Source of the DNA: Ixodes scapularis
Lineage: Eukaryota; Arthropoda; Arachnida; Ixodida; Ixodidae
Length of the DNA stretch: 64,000 nt
Assembly: GCF_016920785.2 (NCBI RefSeq)
Contig: NW_024609839.1
Location: 26,850,749 to 26,914,748 of the forward strand
Direction of reading: 5' to 3'
Both the position numbers and the translations under genes were made by a program. Shown here in pieces: positions 10,490-22,189 of the stretch. The notes under the pieces are model-generated. The model worked only from the letters and a program-made list of their open reading frames with translations, was not told the DNA's origin and ran no database searches. The stretch's first letter is position 1, and each line of letters begins with the position of its first letter.

Positions 10490-13400
10490 CACCCCGTCCC
10501 AGGGTTGAAGCGGACTGTAGATAAGAGCTTGAGATGGGTGTTTGCGAGGCGTTCTGCCGACTGTGTTTTAAAGCAGGCTTCGAGACATGCTCGACACCCA
10601 CCGAGTTTGCTCAAGCGGCGCGGAGTGATCTGATTTCACGATTCGCTTTGAGCCTTTGATGCAATTCGCTTTGTTTTTCTGCAGCGTGTCCTCGTCGGTG
10701 TTTTGTTGCAATATGGCTTCTTTTTATTAATTTTTTTGCGGCTTTTAGATTGCGGGTGTTAGTCTCACGTAGCTCTGGGGGAGCGAATCTGTCTTGGACG
10801 CAACGTCCACGGGTGCATGAGTGAAATATACAGCTTTGATTTAAAAAAAAAGATACGTTTTAGGTCGTTAATCTTTTTTAATGTCTATCCCGAGCGAGAA
10901 ATAGAAGTATTGTTGTTTTTTTTTTCTTCTCTGGGTGCGGGTGGGCACGGATTTCTTTGAAGCAGAGACGCCCCTGCTCAAACACCGTCCAAAATTAAGG
11001 CTTTTTTATTTACTTTTTTTAGTTATCCGGAAAGTATTACGAGCGTGGCCGCAAGACTCCAGAGAAATAAGGTTTCATTTTTATTGTATTATAATGTCAT
11101 AGGTAATAACATTCGCTGTAACTTAAGGATGGGAAGCCACTGTTTCATTTTGTATTTGTAAAAACAAAAAGAAGGAATTTTAAGTTAGAGTTTCTACCGA
11201 GGGCCTCACATTGAATCGCGCCACTAAATATATAACAAACAAACAATGTTGGAACTTAGCTTTTTCGGTAAGAGAAATGGAAAAAAAAGAAATGCTCGGA
11301 AGCTCTGAAATAAGGTGCATATACCGGTCTAGTAAGGTGCATAAGGTGAAGCAAGGTGCATATCTTCATAGGGCAAAAAAATTTTGGTACATTGGTTGGG
11401 ACACGTGTTTTTATTTGAGACGGCGAGACGCAATGGATACCAGCTGAGATAAGCTTACCAGACAATAGGCAAGCGGAGACGCAGGTTACACAAGGTAAGA
11501 TAAATGTTGGAGATGAGCTAGGCTATATAAGCTTAGAAGGGTAAACGGTTAAGGCCACATTTTACGTTTGAGTGTAGTCAACTGCGTTGGGACCGCTTAC
11601 CAGGAGATGACGCACTGGCAGACTGGCGCCATCTATCGGGTAGCCCTAAAATCCTTTTGATCTGTTTATTGGAAGCGTGCGGCAAGACAGTGGCGCCACG
11701 GTGCGGCTCCTAGCAGAAGCATTTCGCATTGATCACGGCCAGACTGGCATAGATATCCTGTGGAGACCGAACCATAGAGTTAATACAATGTACGCTAGAG
11801 GTTCAACTGGCGCTGGTGTCTGTGCGACTACCGTGACGCAAATTGAAGCAGACAACAACCAGTCTACTTCTGCGGTGCTCCTGTGCATTCCTAAGGGAAA
11901 AAAAGCGCGCGTATTTTGTCGCTTCGCCAGAAAATAACATGGAGCGCTTTTGTTATTTTAGTCGCACCGAATAGCATGCACCATTATTAACATGGTAAAA
12001 GTGCAATTGCTTTAGTTAGCGGATTTTTTCCATCAGTGAAGGATGTTTAAATTTGCTATATTTTAGGCCAAAACCTGTTTTCCATAGCTGGTGTGTAAAA
12101 ACAAGCGACGATCCTAAGCAAAATAACCATCGAAAGGAATATAGAGTACGTTCAAGGTTCGCCAGAAATCTGGTGACGCTTATATTTTGCTAATATGCCA
12201 GTCCTGTCACTATATCAAAAAAGGTTTGGCATTCAAATGTTTGTAAAATGAAGCGAAAACAAACTATAACTACCAACACTTTGTATCTTTACGGTCGGTT
12301 AAAACATTCAAAATATAAAGGACAAAGTACGTGGGATATGAAGGGTGCCTCTTTTTGTTATTTATTATGACGGGCAACTTTTATCAGACCCTTGTTCTCA
12401 AACAGTCTGAGCCTGCGGGTGATGTTTTCAACGTAAAACAGGCATCTTCGCACAAAGCAGAAAGAATAAAACAGTACTTACTTATTGAAAATCTGACTAT
12501 ATTACATGGCCTTTTATTTAGTTTGATAGTAAATGAACAGGGAGTTACTGATCCAGTGTTACTGCGTGGTTCTCGCCCTATCTCTTGGTTTTCCAGACGT
12601 CCTTCTTTCGTTTGGCACCTATGCCCGTCACGCTGAGAAACACCGACATCGTGTTCGTTCTCACATCGTCCGACAGTGCACATAAACGCATGTACGAAGT
12701 CGTTATACCACCGCTTTGAGTGCAATTAATTAAAAAAAAACGCCGTAATTGACCAATTATTTTGTCTGCCTGACTGAGAAATCTACGACTAGTACGTACG
12801 AATTATTCGAGATATGCGCGCTTATAATCGAGCGCAGGGAGAAGATTGACTCGCTTTTTCCAATAGAAGTGCATTATCGGAAGTCAACTTTCGACTGGGG
12901 TCTGTCTGCTTAAATTTGTGATGGCACACTAGCGCCACTTAAACCACTAGCGTTCATTACAATAACCCTATGAACCGAACATCCGTTTTTATTCAACGTC
13001 AACTTCCCCGAGCACAGCGCTATACCAAAGCATTTTGGACCACACTCGAAGCTAACGTTTTTTTACACGAGACGAGGAAATTGAGAACACAGACCACTTC
13101 CATGCCGCCGGCGAAAACCGCTGCGAAGATATAAACCCCAGTACGCTAACTCCATCTGCCGGCGAGCGAAGAGCAATCTGATACTAAGAGAAGCTAAGCA
13201 GACTTCCCACGTGTATTTTATAAATAACTGGCTCTGACGAAAGTTATACCGTAATGATTTCCACACCGTGAGACAGACACACGCTTTGTAGAGGCACATT
13301 CCAGCGCAGATAAACAAAACCCATGTCGGTGTGTTAGAGTTCTTCCCGCTTACCCCTCCTCTACACACGATCGAGCCCGAACTCCGAGAAACTGCCACGG

Positions 13401-13575
13401 GTCGAACGACGGAAGACACATCCGGGGAGAAACGTTGGATTCGGGTAGATTTTCGAACGTCAAGTGCCAAACCTTTACTCCGGAGCGAAATCGAGATACC
13501 TGGCCGCTGGAAGGCTCAGACGCTGCCAAGACGCTGCGGGTGCATTAGTAGAGGTCCGAGTGGGTAGCGCTTCAC
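10490..13575. other. No gene seen; AT-rich DNA
   Basis: About 3 kb without a recognised repeat family, RNA gene or splice-flanked frame. A short GGTGCATA-type reiteration lies at 11315-11365, and GCGCCATCTATCGGGTAGCC (11626-11645) resembles CACCTATCGGGTAGCC near 30453. Open frames are short and unconvincing. Confidence 0.5.
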
Positions 13576-13576
13576 A

Positions 13577-14398
13577 TTAGGGAGTTTTAGCGAGTCGTTT
13601 TTCAAGCACACGGTTCCGAAATCACGAACGGTACAGCTGGTCCGTTCTGTGACACCGTACGTCAAATTCGACATACTTTAGCGAATCGTGAAAGGGCCGC
13701 GACCGTGTAAACGATGATGATGATCATGCTTAACGGTGGCGCCATCTTCTAGCACACGTGTGAAACATTCTGCAACGTGCAAATCCGTGGCGGCTCGTGT
13801 TTCCGGCGTACGACTGATGTAAACAAGACGACCAGCGTAACATTTGCCGGTCGGAATTTTAAGAACTGCAAAGCTAGATCGAGTAAAAAGTGTCCGAACG
13901 ACTGTAAAGGTATGTGGTGTGTCTCCGTCATCTTGAACTTGAACGATCGTTCACGTTGTGCGCCGTCGAACCAAATCATTTCGTCTGCTCGCGGTCGCCA
14001 CGGCAGCTAGTCAACCCGCTGATCGCAAAAATTTACTAGCATGCGCCGTTTACAGCATTCACGATCGCTTACCATTGTGAGCAGTCCTCGAAAAGATTTG
14101 GTTCAACCTCTCAGATGAAGCAGGCTAACAGGACGGCAAATTTCCTCCCGCTGTCCTAAGCCTAACGCTCGCCTGGGTCGGCGAAGGCGGTCGCCAAACC
14201 GACCGCCATCTTTTTTTTACCCGAGTCGTGAACGGTGCTGGCTGCGTTGCGGTGACGACTCCAGCGGCCAGAATGGGAGAAACGAACGAGAAGAGCCTCC
14301 CGACTCCCTGAACGACTCGCGCGCGCATGCGCAGTGGCGTCGCGGATGCGTTCGAGGGCGAACCGTTCGTGTGGGAACGACCTGCTAAAACTCCCTAA
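13577..14398. mobile_element. TA-flanked DNA element, GGGAGTTTTAG family copy A
   Basis: The ends read TTAGGGAGTTTTAGC on the left and, inverted, the same 15 bases on the right. Shorter relatives with the same end are at 45751-45915 and 55119-55267. The interior (about 820 bp) is longer than in the other copies and contains an open frame at 13777-14010 (77 codons, Cys/Lys-rich) with a possible GTATGT donor after 13908. It is too short to identify. Possibly a less-deleted, still non-autonomous family member. Confidence 0.65.
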
Positions 14399-14866
14399 TG
14401 ACACACAACGCGGACGGTGTCGTTGGTGGCGCAGCAGACCAGCTTCCTACAGGCAGAGCGGCGTGCTTCCTTTAGATGTCGCACGCTCCCAACTCTATAA
14501 CCAGACCGTAAGTATTTTTGTTTTTAGTAGTTTCGACATATAATCTATGCACTATTTGTCAGGAATGGTTGCTTACAACATTTTCCAAATTATTTCTAAC
14601 CCTTCGTGAAATAATGTTGAGCGAAACAACTAGGAAACGTTGTTTCCTGGTTGTTTTGTGCACGAACGTTCCTCGTGCGCTCGTGCCCACGAGTGAACAG
14701 TTTGCGCAGGAAATGTTCGCCATTAAATTGCGAACGCTCGCCGTGGTTTGAGCGGCTCCCTCTCCTAAACCTAAACTCTCTACTCGTCGTAAACGCATAA
14801 ACTCTCTACTCAAACGCAAGTCTGTCATCCAGCTTTCTGAGTGACAACAAAGAGAGGGCGACGTAC
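14399..14866. other. Intron-like flank downstream of the exon
   Basis: On the minus strand this lies immediately after the exon donor. It contains no further splice-bounded frame and no recognised repeat, and is interpreted as intronic. Confidence 0.4.
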
Positions 14867-14994
14867 CGGCCAGGTGACCGTTCTCGTAACCGGGGTAGTC
14901 GTCGATGCGCCCCTTCTTGCTCATCATTCCGAGAGGGCTGCCGTTGCTGGGACTCAGGGACATCAGCGACGACCGCTTCGGGGGACGGGCTTGG
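14867..14994 (-). CDS. Internal protein-coding exon of an unidentified gene
   Basis: On the minus strand a pyrimidine-rich TTGTTGTTGTATTTCAG acceptor precedes 128 bases of open frame, ending in GGCCG before a GTACGT donor. The exon starts with one base completing a codon (phase 2) and ends with one base of the next (phase 1), enclosing 42 codons. The peptide includes SLMSLSPSNGSPLG and then KKGRIDDYPGYENGHLAG, a Ser/Pro-rich then charged segment typical of a disordered region in a regulatory or cytoplasmic protein. Most third codon positions are G or C, unlike the flanks. Start, stop and neighbouring exons are not visible in the window. I do not recognise the family. Both splice signals plus codon bias make a real exon likely. 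Confidence 0.72.
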
Positions 14995-16140
14995 CTGAAA
15001 TACAACAACAACACAAAGTCCAATGAGTCAGTATTAGTCGTACAACTTGTCTAATGCCGTTTATGCGGCACCCCTGCCGGCGGTTCCCGCGAAATCGCCG
15101 ACAGAGTCGTTTATTATATTATATGTACATGTAGTTAGCTATTAGCATTTTAAATTAATAAACGTCTAGCTAAGTGGAGCAAGCCACCGCCCTATTGGAA
15201 GGGTCCAGTCGTGTCCACCACCTCATCCATTCGTGTTCTAGCTTAGTAATCGACTATCTACATTTTAAAACCTCAATGAATTAGCCCACAACGGTGATGG
15301 CATTCTGTAATGAGCTGTCAGATTAGGTACGTTTGTTTAATGCTAACCAAATATGAAAATTTCCCGGTGTCGTGGACTCTCGCACATCATAGAATTCAGC
15401 CATGACGTTCTTAAAAAACCCTAGAAAAAAAAAAAACGTATAACCGAAGTCGGGTTTATGGTTAACATTAACCGTGGTCGAAAAACACAAATGTACCAAA
15501 AATTACTTCACAAACTTACGGCGTTAAAGCCGTTCACAAATTTGAACTATGAATTAGTTGCGTCATTTTTGGACTTACATGGAGTCCTTGGTTTATTAGT
15601 TAAAAATAGCACACGAGCACATAACCACGCGCGGGTACTGCACCAGAAAATAGACTAAGAAGATTAGCAGTACTATTTATAGTTTCTTACGAGTTATAAT
15701 TTATCTGGCACAAATAGAACGAATGGCTGCGAAGCGAGCAAAAAAATCAGCACCGGCGGATAGGGAGCTTGCATTTTCATCAGTGGTGAAATTTAGCGGC
15801 GCGTGATACTTTTTTTAATAAAAACTCGTTTCTGCGGAAAATAGTACTAATATTATCGGCAGCTTCAACGACCGACTCCAACACGGACGGCCGTTCACCG
15901 CTAAGAATCGTGTTTGGAACTCCTCTCGAGGGGTGGCGCCACGCGTTAACGAAGCGTCTGTGACAGGTTTGCTCAATCGCGTTTGCCACGTACGTATTTT
16001 TGTTTCGATCCTCATAAAAAATACTCATAAATTATTAATCTGACACAAAAGTTAGGTTACTGAAATATCATTTTCAATCTGATTCATATCAGGCCGCGAG
16101 ACCTTTTGTTAGCAAACTCCACCGATCTCGATTCTCATAG
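14995..16140. other. Intron-like flank upstream of the exon
   Basis: AT-rich DNA with a short CGTATAACCGAAGTCGG fragment (15437-15453) of the GTTATAACG family. A 66-codon plus-strand frame at 15458-15658 has no recognisable domain. Otherwise nothing is seen. Confidence 0.4.
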
Positions 16141-16149
16141 TAAATAGAC

Positions 16150-16350
16150 CTTTTTCACATGGGCGCCGCCATCTTCAAATATCGCCACTTCCAGTATGGG
16201 CGAAAACATTGTTTTGCCGTCGCCACTCCAATAGAATACATATAGGGTATAAGCGTAACCATCACCCATTCTTATTTTGTCTCACCTCCATTTGTTTACT
16301 TTTTGCAGGTTTACATGTTTTATTACTTTTCGTCGCCAATACAGGCTATG
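16150..16350 (+). repeat. Interspersed repeat, copy 1 (partner at 60560-60770)
   Basis: The order CGCCACTTCCAGTATGGGCG, AACATTGTTTTGC, TAAGCGTAACC, TTTGCAGGTT and ATGTTTTATTACTTTTCG is shared with 60560-60770 over about 200 bp, with moderate divergence. The family is unassigned, and no terminal repeats or tail are clear. Confidence 0.6.
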
Positions 16351-16737
16351 CCTACCTAGTGGTTGGGGACGACAGTAAGCGAAAAAGGTCTCTAGGTTGC
16401 CTGCATTACCCAAGCAGCACATAAACGTGAAGAAAACGTCGAAAGAACGTCGAAGACGTCTGTTACGTGACGTCGTAAAACGTCGAAGGTCCGGACGTTA
16501 CCTTCTTTCGACGTCGATGAAACCTTTAAATGTCCGCGAGAAAAGGTGCACAGAAGGTCGAGGGGACGTTCCAAATGACGTTTGTTGCACGTCACATGCA
16601 CGTCTCAGTGGGCCGTTGCGTCCTACCTCGACGTTTATGATACGTGTGTATACGACATCCGGACTACCAACGACGTTCACAGGACGTCGAGGAACCTTTC
16701 CAAATTACGTTCTCTAGCCGTCGTGGGAAAACGGTGT

Positions 16738-16759
16738 CCCCCCCCCCCCCCCCCCCCCT
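16738..16759 (+). repeat. Poly(C) tract
   Basis: A run of about 22 C residues at the inner edge of the left ACGTC array of the transposon, followed by AT-rich DNA. Confidence 0.85.
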
Positions 16760-17012
16760 CCATATAAAAAGTATTTTTTTAGTATTATTCCGAAGGCAAG
16801 TTGCTATCATGCAAGTACGAAGGAAGTAACTAAAACACAGGTTTGGTACGAACTGTTTATTTGAACATGTTCAGACACGAGATACAATACGGAGCGCCTC
16901 CAAAAGACGTCCCTGGATGTGCCAGCCTCAAAGATATAAAAGAACAAACAAATTCACGTAAATAAATTAACCAGAGACGATGTCACGGGGCGCGGAATGT
17001 TCCAACGCTTAC

Positions 17013-17402
17013 CTCGTTCTGCTTCTGATTAATGCGCTGACGCGCGTGCTTTAGCCGTCCCATTGCGCGTAGCTGGTACTCTCGCTGCGTGCACGGGAAT
17101 GGTTTCAGAAGGGGGATCCCGTCCGCTGGGCGTTCTTGATTGGGATCGTCGGAGGCGTCTGAAGGGTCTTGATCGGAGACTGGACTTGACGCGCAGTTAT
17201 GCGCACTGCCACTTGTTTTCTGGGGGGCGTCATTCATATCCTCACAGGCACCTTGATCCGAGCAGTAGTACGATTCAACGTGTGAAGCGTTATGGCCTTG
17301 AAAAAGGTCCTCGAGCCGTGACTGAATACGACAGCGTTTTTGGCGATCACCGACTTCTTCATGGGGGCGACTTGAACGACTCATCCAATCGCAGCACTTA
17401 TA
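17013..17402 (-). pseudogene. Exon-like open frame inside the ACGTC transposon
   Basis: On the minus strand a T-run and GCATACAG form a candidate acceptor before 17402, and AACGAG|GTAAGC at 17013 is a strong donor. Between them are exactly 130 open codons. The peptide begins YKCCDW, has a basic region with RQKRCRIQSRLEDLF, an acidic Ser/Asp-rich middle, and ends LKHARQRINQKQNE. If translation starts here, the first Met is at 17384. Its place between the terminal arrays suggests a first coding exon of the element's own transposase, with later exons lost. I cannot match it to a named family, and a host exon captured by the element is an alternative. Confidence 0.5.
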
Positions 17403-17760
17403 CTGTATGCAGACTCGAACAAAAAAAATCACGGCGAGATAGCAGCCTGCCTCGTGGACCCGTAGACGTGACGGCCGGTGCTAGTGACTGGCTTTCGGAA
17501 AAAGCTGGACCGGGTCCCAGAGCTGTTCTCTCTGGGCCAATTCGAAGAACAGAACATTCAGTGAAATATTTTGGGAACGACTGGGAAAATAATACGTGCC
17601 CCCGGAACTTAGGCTTGTCAATTGTTCGTCGTCGCTATCTTCCCCCACTTTTCACTCTCGCCCTCTTCTTGCCGAGTTTCCCGACGCATCGCATGGGGCT
17701 CTATGGAGATGCCATCTCCACTGCCTACCTTTCCCCCTCCCTCTCGCGCCGTGCCGGCTG

Positions 17761-17812
17761 GTTTTTTTTTTTTTTTTTCTTTCTTTTTTTCTTTCTTTTT
17801 TTTTTTTTTTCG
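17761..17812 (+). repeat. Poly(T)-rich tract
   Basis: A nearly pure T tract with a few C interruptions. It lengthens an overlapping plus-strand frame of 273 codons through poly-Phe, which is the longest frame in the window but has no coding signature. Confidence 0.85.
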
Positions 17813-19225
17813 GCACGTAAGTGCGGACTGGGCTTGAACGCTTTTTGGACCGTCATCTGGGCCATTCAGGGGTTGGCATCATGAATGTCAATTTCCACAA
17901 ACCGTTGACAGTATCTACCGGATTTCGTCATTGCCGGGCATTTTATTTATTTATTTTCTTTTTTTCAGTCAACTTCAAAAGTGCGCAAGTGTTCAGTGAA
18001 GTTGTGCTCTGTGTTTGGGTACGTCACCAGTGGCAACGAAAGCCAGATCTGTACTGACAGTCACGTGACAAGACTTTGCGCCCCGATCTACCGAAAGCGC
18101 TAAGGCGCTGGAAGTTGGTGTTATGACTGAACTGTGATGTTGATGCGAATTTTTTGGTTGTGCGCAGGTGAGCATGGGTTACAAAATACGAAGAGAAATT
18201 GACGAACCTTAAAACAATCTCGGGTGGTCGCGGAGCAGTATGGATGCTCCTAGGAAAGGATGCTGGCCTGAAATCACCTGGAGAGGGGATAGTGGAGCGG
18301 CGCCCCTGAGGCGCGTGCCAGGGCCCAGGACCCATTGAAGACGACAACGCGCGTGCAAAATGCAAGAATGGTACAATTCGATCCGTTCTAGACGCCATGG
18401 GCTTCGCAAATTAAACCCGTAACAATATTTTAAACAAACCAAAATTATAACAAGCACATCTAAAAGGAATGATATTCCCAACATGCTTTCATATTATTTT
18501 TTTCTTTCCGTGTACATTGAGTTTTGTAAATACCCTCTTTAGCGTCATCGATGTGCAATTAATAGCTTTTTGAAATACGCAAATTAATGTATAAATAATT
18601 AAACTTCTCAAGCTCTCAAAAATGAAGTTTTGTTTGCGGCTCTTGAGCACTGTCACCTTGACCACAGTGATTCTGCGACTGGAGATTGAGCTGGAAAATC
18701 TAAAATCGACAAACAAAACGTGAGTGGTCAACGTTGCCAGCACGTCTTGTATGACGTTTACGACATTTAGGTGTGAACGCGACGTCGCAGAAACGTCACT
18801 GACGGGGAAATAATGTAACGTCACCCTGGACCTTATTTTAACTTTGAAGACACGTGAGTGTGCGACGTTGCTAAAACGTCTTGTCTTGACGTCGTGGCGA
18901 CGATGAGGACGTTAAAGTTGAAACGCGACGTCGCCAGCACGTCACGGACAGGACGATAATGGGACGTCATTTATGAACTTCAGTTCAACGTCAAAGAAAC
19001 GTGAGCGTTGGACGTTGTGAGAACGTCGTGCATCGACGTCGTGGGAACGTTGACGACGTTTGAGTTGAAATACAACGTCGTCACAACGTCACTGATTGGA
19101 CTCTAATAGAACGTTATATAAGGACGTCACCTCAACATCGAAAAAACGTGATCAAAGTCATGCGGGACGTCACCGACGTCCGGAACTTTTTCTCGACGTT
19201 TCCACGACGTTTTGTGCTGCCTGGG

Positions 19226-19493
19226 TAGGGCCCGTCGTGGTGTCATTTGTGACGGGAATGAACCAACCGTGAAATTTTATTACGTATCACGCACCGCTTA
19301 AATACATCTTTGGTGAAAATGGGATCTTTCTAAATGCAACCGCACGATTTCTAGGACTTGTTTTACAGCCAACTCCTATATTTATTCCATCGCATAATTC
19401 CCTTTGACGTACTGAGCCCAGGAAATAAGAAACGTTACACCTCAGTGAAACAAATTAACTAAGTCTTTAAAAAAATGTATTATTTGTGGGTTC
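19226..19493. other. No gene seen between two DNA elements
   Basis: AT-rich spacer without a recognised feature, between the ACGTC transposon and the palindromic element. Confidence 0.5.
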
Positions 19494-19495
19494 TA

Positions 19496-20222
19496 CAGGG
19501 TGATTCAAGGAGTGGCCAGGCTCTTTAAATCGACCGCAAAGTTCGGTTTCTTAGCCTATCGCGCTACGACTTTGTGCGGCGTTGCCCACAGATGGCGTTT
19601 TTTTTTTTTTTGTAAAATATTTTAAGATCGAACTTATCTGAGGAAAGAGTAAAGAAAGAAAAGGGCTTTGCTTCTATGGAAACGCAGCGAAACCTGCGGT
19701 CTTCAAACAACACGACGCCGTTTCGCACGGGAGACAAGAGATGGCGCAAGCGGTCGCGGCGCCAACTGCCGCCAACGAACGAGCGTACGACACCGAGAGC
19801 CGGCGTCTTTAGCAGACAAGGAACTGCAGTTCCTTGTTGTTACCGCGCCTGTTTTTGTTTCTGCGATTGTCGCCGCCTGCGGAACGCGCGCCGCTTTTGA
19901 GTCAAAAAGGTTGTCATGCTAAAGACGCCGGCTCTCGGCGCCGTATGCTCGTTCGTTGGCGGTGTTCGTTGCGCCATCTCTTGTCTCCCATGAAAAACGG
20001 CGCCCTGTTATTTGAAGACCGGTGGCGTCGCTGCGTTTCCATAGGAGCTAAGTCTTTTTATTTTTGTACTTATTCCACGGGTAAGTTCGGTCTTTGCAAA
20101 TTTTCCAAACAAAAAAAATGCACCATCTGTGGGAAACGCTGCACAAACTCGTAGCGCGATAGGTTAAGGAACCGAATTTTGCAGTCGATTTCAAGAGCCT
20201 GGTCTCTCCTTGAATCACCCTG
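19496..20222. mobile_element. Palindromic TA-flanked MITE (727 bp)
   Basis: The ends are CAGGGTGATTCAAGGAG and its inverted copy CTCCTTGAATCACCCTG, each flanked by TA. The reverse complementarity continues over most of both halves (about 19496-19820 against 19910-20222), for example GCCGGCGTCTTTAGCA against TGCTAAAGACGCCGGC, around a loop centred near 19860 that itself contains AAGGAACTGCAGTTCCTT. Matching frames in the two arms are mirror images and not genes. The CAGGGTG start and TA flanks resemble Tc1/mariner-type MITEs, but no transposase is present. Confidence 0.8.
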
Positions 20223-20224
20223 TA

Positions 20225-22180
20225 CAATACCAAAAAAAGAAGGCTCTCACTTACAATGCAGAATAAAAGGCCTGCGCGTTTAGCTTTCGATTTAACACAA
20301 AGGCCGAAAATCACTCCTAAAAAAATAGTAACAATTTGAACTGACGAAATACAAAATACAATCAGAATTACTGAAAAATTCGTTGTGCGCCGCGACAATA
20401 ACGGAGTGCAACGTCACTCTTATTATTCGTAGATTGCATCTTTCTATTGTAATCTAATGCCGAGCTTCGTGATTTTCTGGAAGCTTTCTGCGGTTCGTAG
20501 TGATTGGCCGCCTGCCTGGTCTGCCGAAAAGTGAAACCACGCGCTTCTTATACTCTTTTTGTTTTTAAGAGTATTTTGAATTGATGCAGCTAAGGAAAGA
20601 GAGGGCGTTCGTCCGCCATACGTCAGATGTCAGGCAGAAAACAAACAAAAACAAAAACAATAAAACCACGAATCTAGAAAGAAACCCCAGGTTTTACGAT
20701 CGCCACCAGAGATAAACCCAGGAATAAGGTTGTTTACCCCGCCAACGCCTGAAACACAAACCACTTTTCAAGTTGCCCCACGTTGGGCGCCAAAATCGGG
20801 ACAACGCGATAAAAAAAAGACACTCAAGAACACAAAGATCGCGTTACGTGCTAGAAGAATAGAAAAAAAGGGGAAGATACCACTCTCCAAAGTGAACTCA
20901 ACCAAACACGGAACCACCACCATCGCATTTTTGTTAGCACCCCCCCCCCCCCCCTCGTCTTACCCTGCCAAACAACAGCGTCGCCTTTATAGAGCGGCGC
21001 GACACACCAACACCTTCAACCGCATGCCCCATACCACCCGAAAGCACGTCCCAAAAAACGACGTCATAGAAAAAAAAAAGAGAACGCGGGAAGTGCACGT
21101 GGCAAACCAACCGCAAAACCAGGTTTTCGTGGTCCCCTTTCTCCCGCGATGCAATCAAGCCTCAAAAATCCACTTTGGCGACGAGCACGCGGGTACACTA
21201 AACCGGCGGCGTCTTCCATCCAATTTGTGCCGTCCAAACAGATGGGCCCCCGCGAGTCCGTATCCGCTCTGATACGTCGTGTCCACCGGCGCCACGCAAC
21301 CTTCCCCCCCCCCCCCCCCCCCCCCATCCCCCCTCTCCGTTCTCCGGTCTTCAATGTAGGCTCCGGGGTGTGGCTGTTTCAATTTGACAGCCCGCCGAGT
21401 TGGGCTTTCCCGCTGTGCTTCGCTCTCCCCCTTCGTTTTTTGGCGGATGCTTCTCCGCAGGACAACCGTGTCTGTGTAGGCAGCCGATCTCATTTAACGT
21501 AGGGGCGATGCATAATATGCACGGTAGGCCGAGGTCGAGAATAGAGGTATAAAAACAAAAACACAAACTTAAATTTACAAAAAAAAAAAAAAAAAATGAA
21601 TCCGCTAGAGCGCATATTGCACAGTGGTGTGGGTTGAAACAGGAGGCGGTGGTTTCAAACTTCAAATTTCTATTTGAGATAGCACGGCGGAGAACGACGT
21701 TGTTTACGAAATTGGCGTTCCCCCCAAAAAGGTGTTCTAAAAACAAGGTTCTAAAGCTCTTTGGAGAATGTTCTAGGCTAGTCTTCTAGAAAAATGCACT
21801 CCGTGCTCGCTGGTACTTAGAAATATGCTGACTCTTTGTTTTTGTGAGGTGAAATAGAGAGTTGTAAAAAAGAATACCCAACGCGGGAAAAAAGATAAAT
21901 GAAATAAAACAATATAAAAATATTGTTTTTTGAAGATGGTAATGCAACGTTATGCGCGAGAAAAGCTTTACAGCATGTCGTGGGTTTCTTGTTGGGAGGG
22001 TTATTGAATTATAGTTGCATAACGAGAATTATCTTGAAAACTTCACTGAGTGCGCTATTGTATATTGTAACACGGAAAACAAGATTCCAAAATTGATATT
22101 ACGACGTTTATTTCTTGTAAAGTATTATACGTTTAGATTCAACTAATTCGCAGTGATTTAAACCTGAGCAGGACTCCTTC
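20225..22180. other. No gene seen; homopolymer-rich DNA
   Basis: Includes poly(C) tracts at 20940-20954 and 21304-21325 and an A tract near 21580-21595. A 180-codon plus-strand frame (20730-21272) crosses the first C tract and has no recognisable domain. Nothing else is supported. Confidence 0.5.
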
Positions 22181-22189
22181 CCATTCAAA

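Larger units (their letters stand above)
16409..19225. mobile_element. DNA transposon with CCCAAGCAGCAC ends and ACGTC subterminal arrays
   Basis: The left end (16409) reads CCCAAGCAGCACATAAACGT. The right end, reversed, reads CCCAGGCAGCACAAAACGTC. Each lies next to a TA, consistent with a TA target site. Inside each end is an array of ACGTC/GACGT-containing motifs (about 16418-16735 and 18715-19215) in both orientations with irregular spacing, so the termini can fold heavily. The middle 2 kb lacks these motifs and holds one exon-like frame (17013-17402, minus). There is too little room downstream of that frame for a whole transposase, so this looks like an internally deleted copy. The superfamily is not assigned. 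Confidence 0.75.

Noticed and set aside
13777..14010. THAP-like or transposase exon inside the GGGAGTTTTAG element
   Set aside because: Cys spacing does not fit a THAP finger, and only 77 codons are open. The possible GTATGT donor is not enough.
17063..17884. Longest plus-strand frame (273 codons)
   Set aside because: It passes through a T-rich homopolymer giving poly-Phe, lies antisense to the better-supported exon-like frame of the transposon, and shows no domain.
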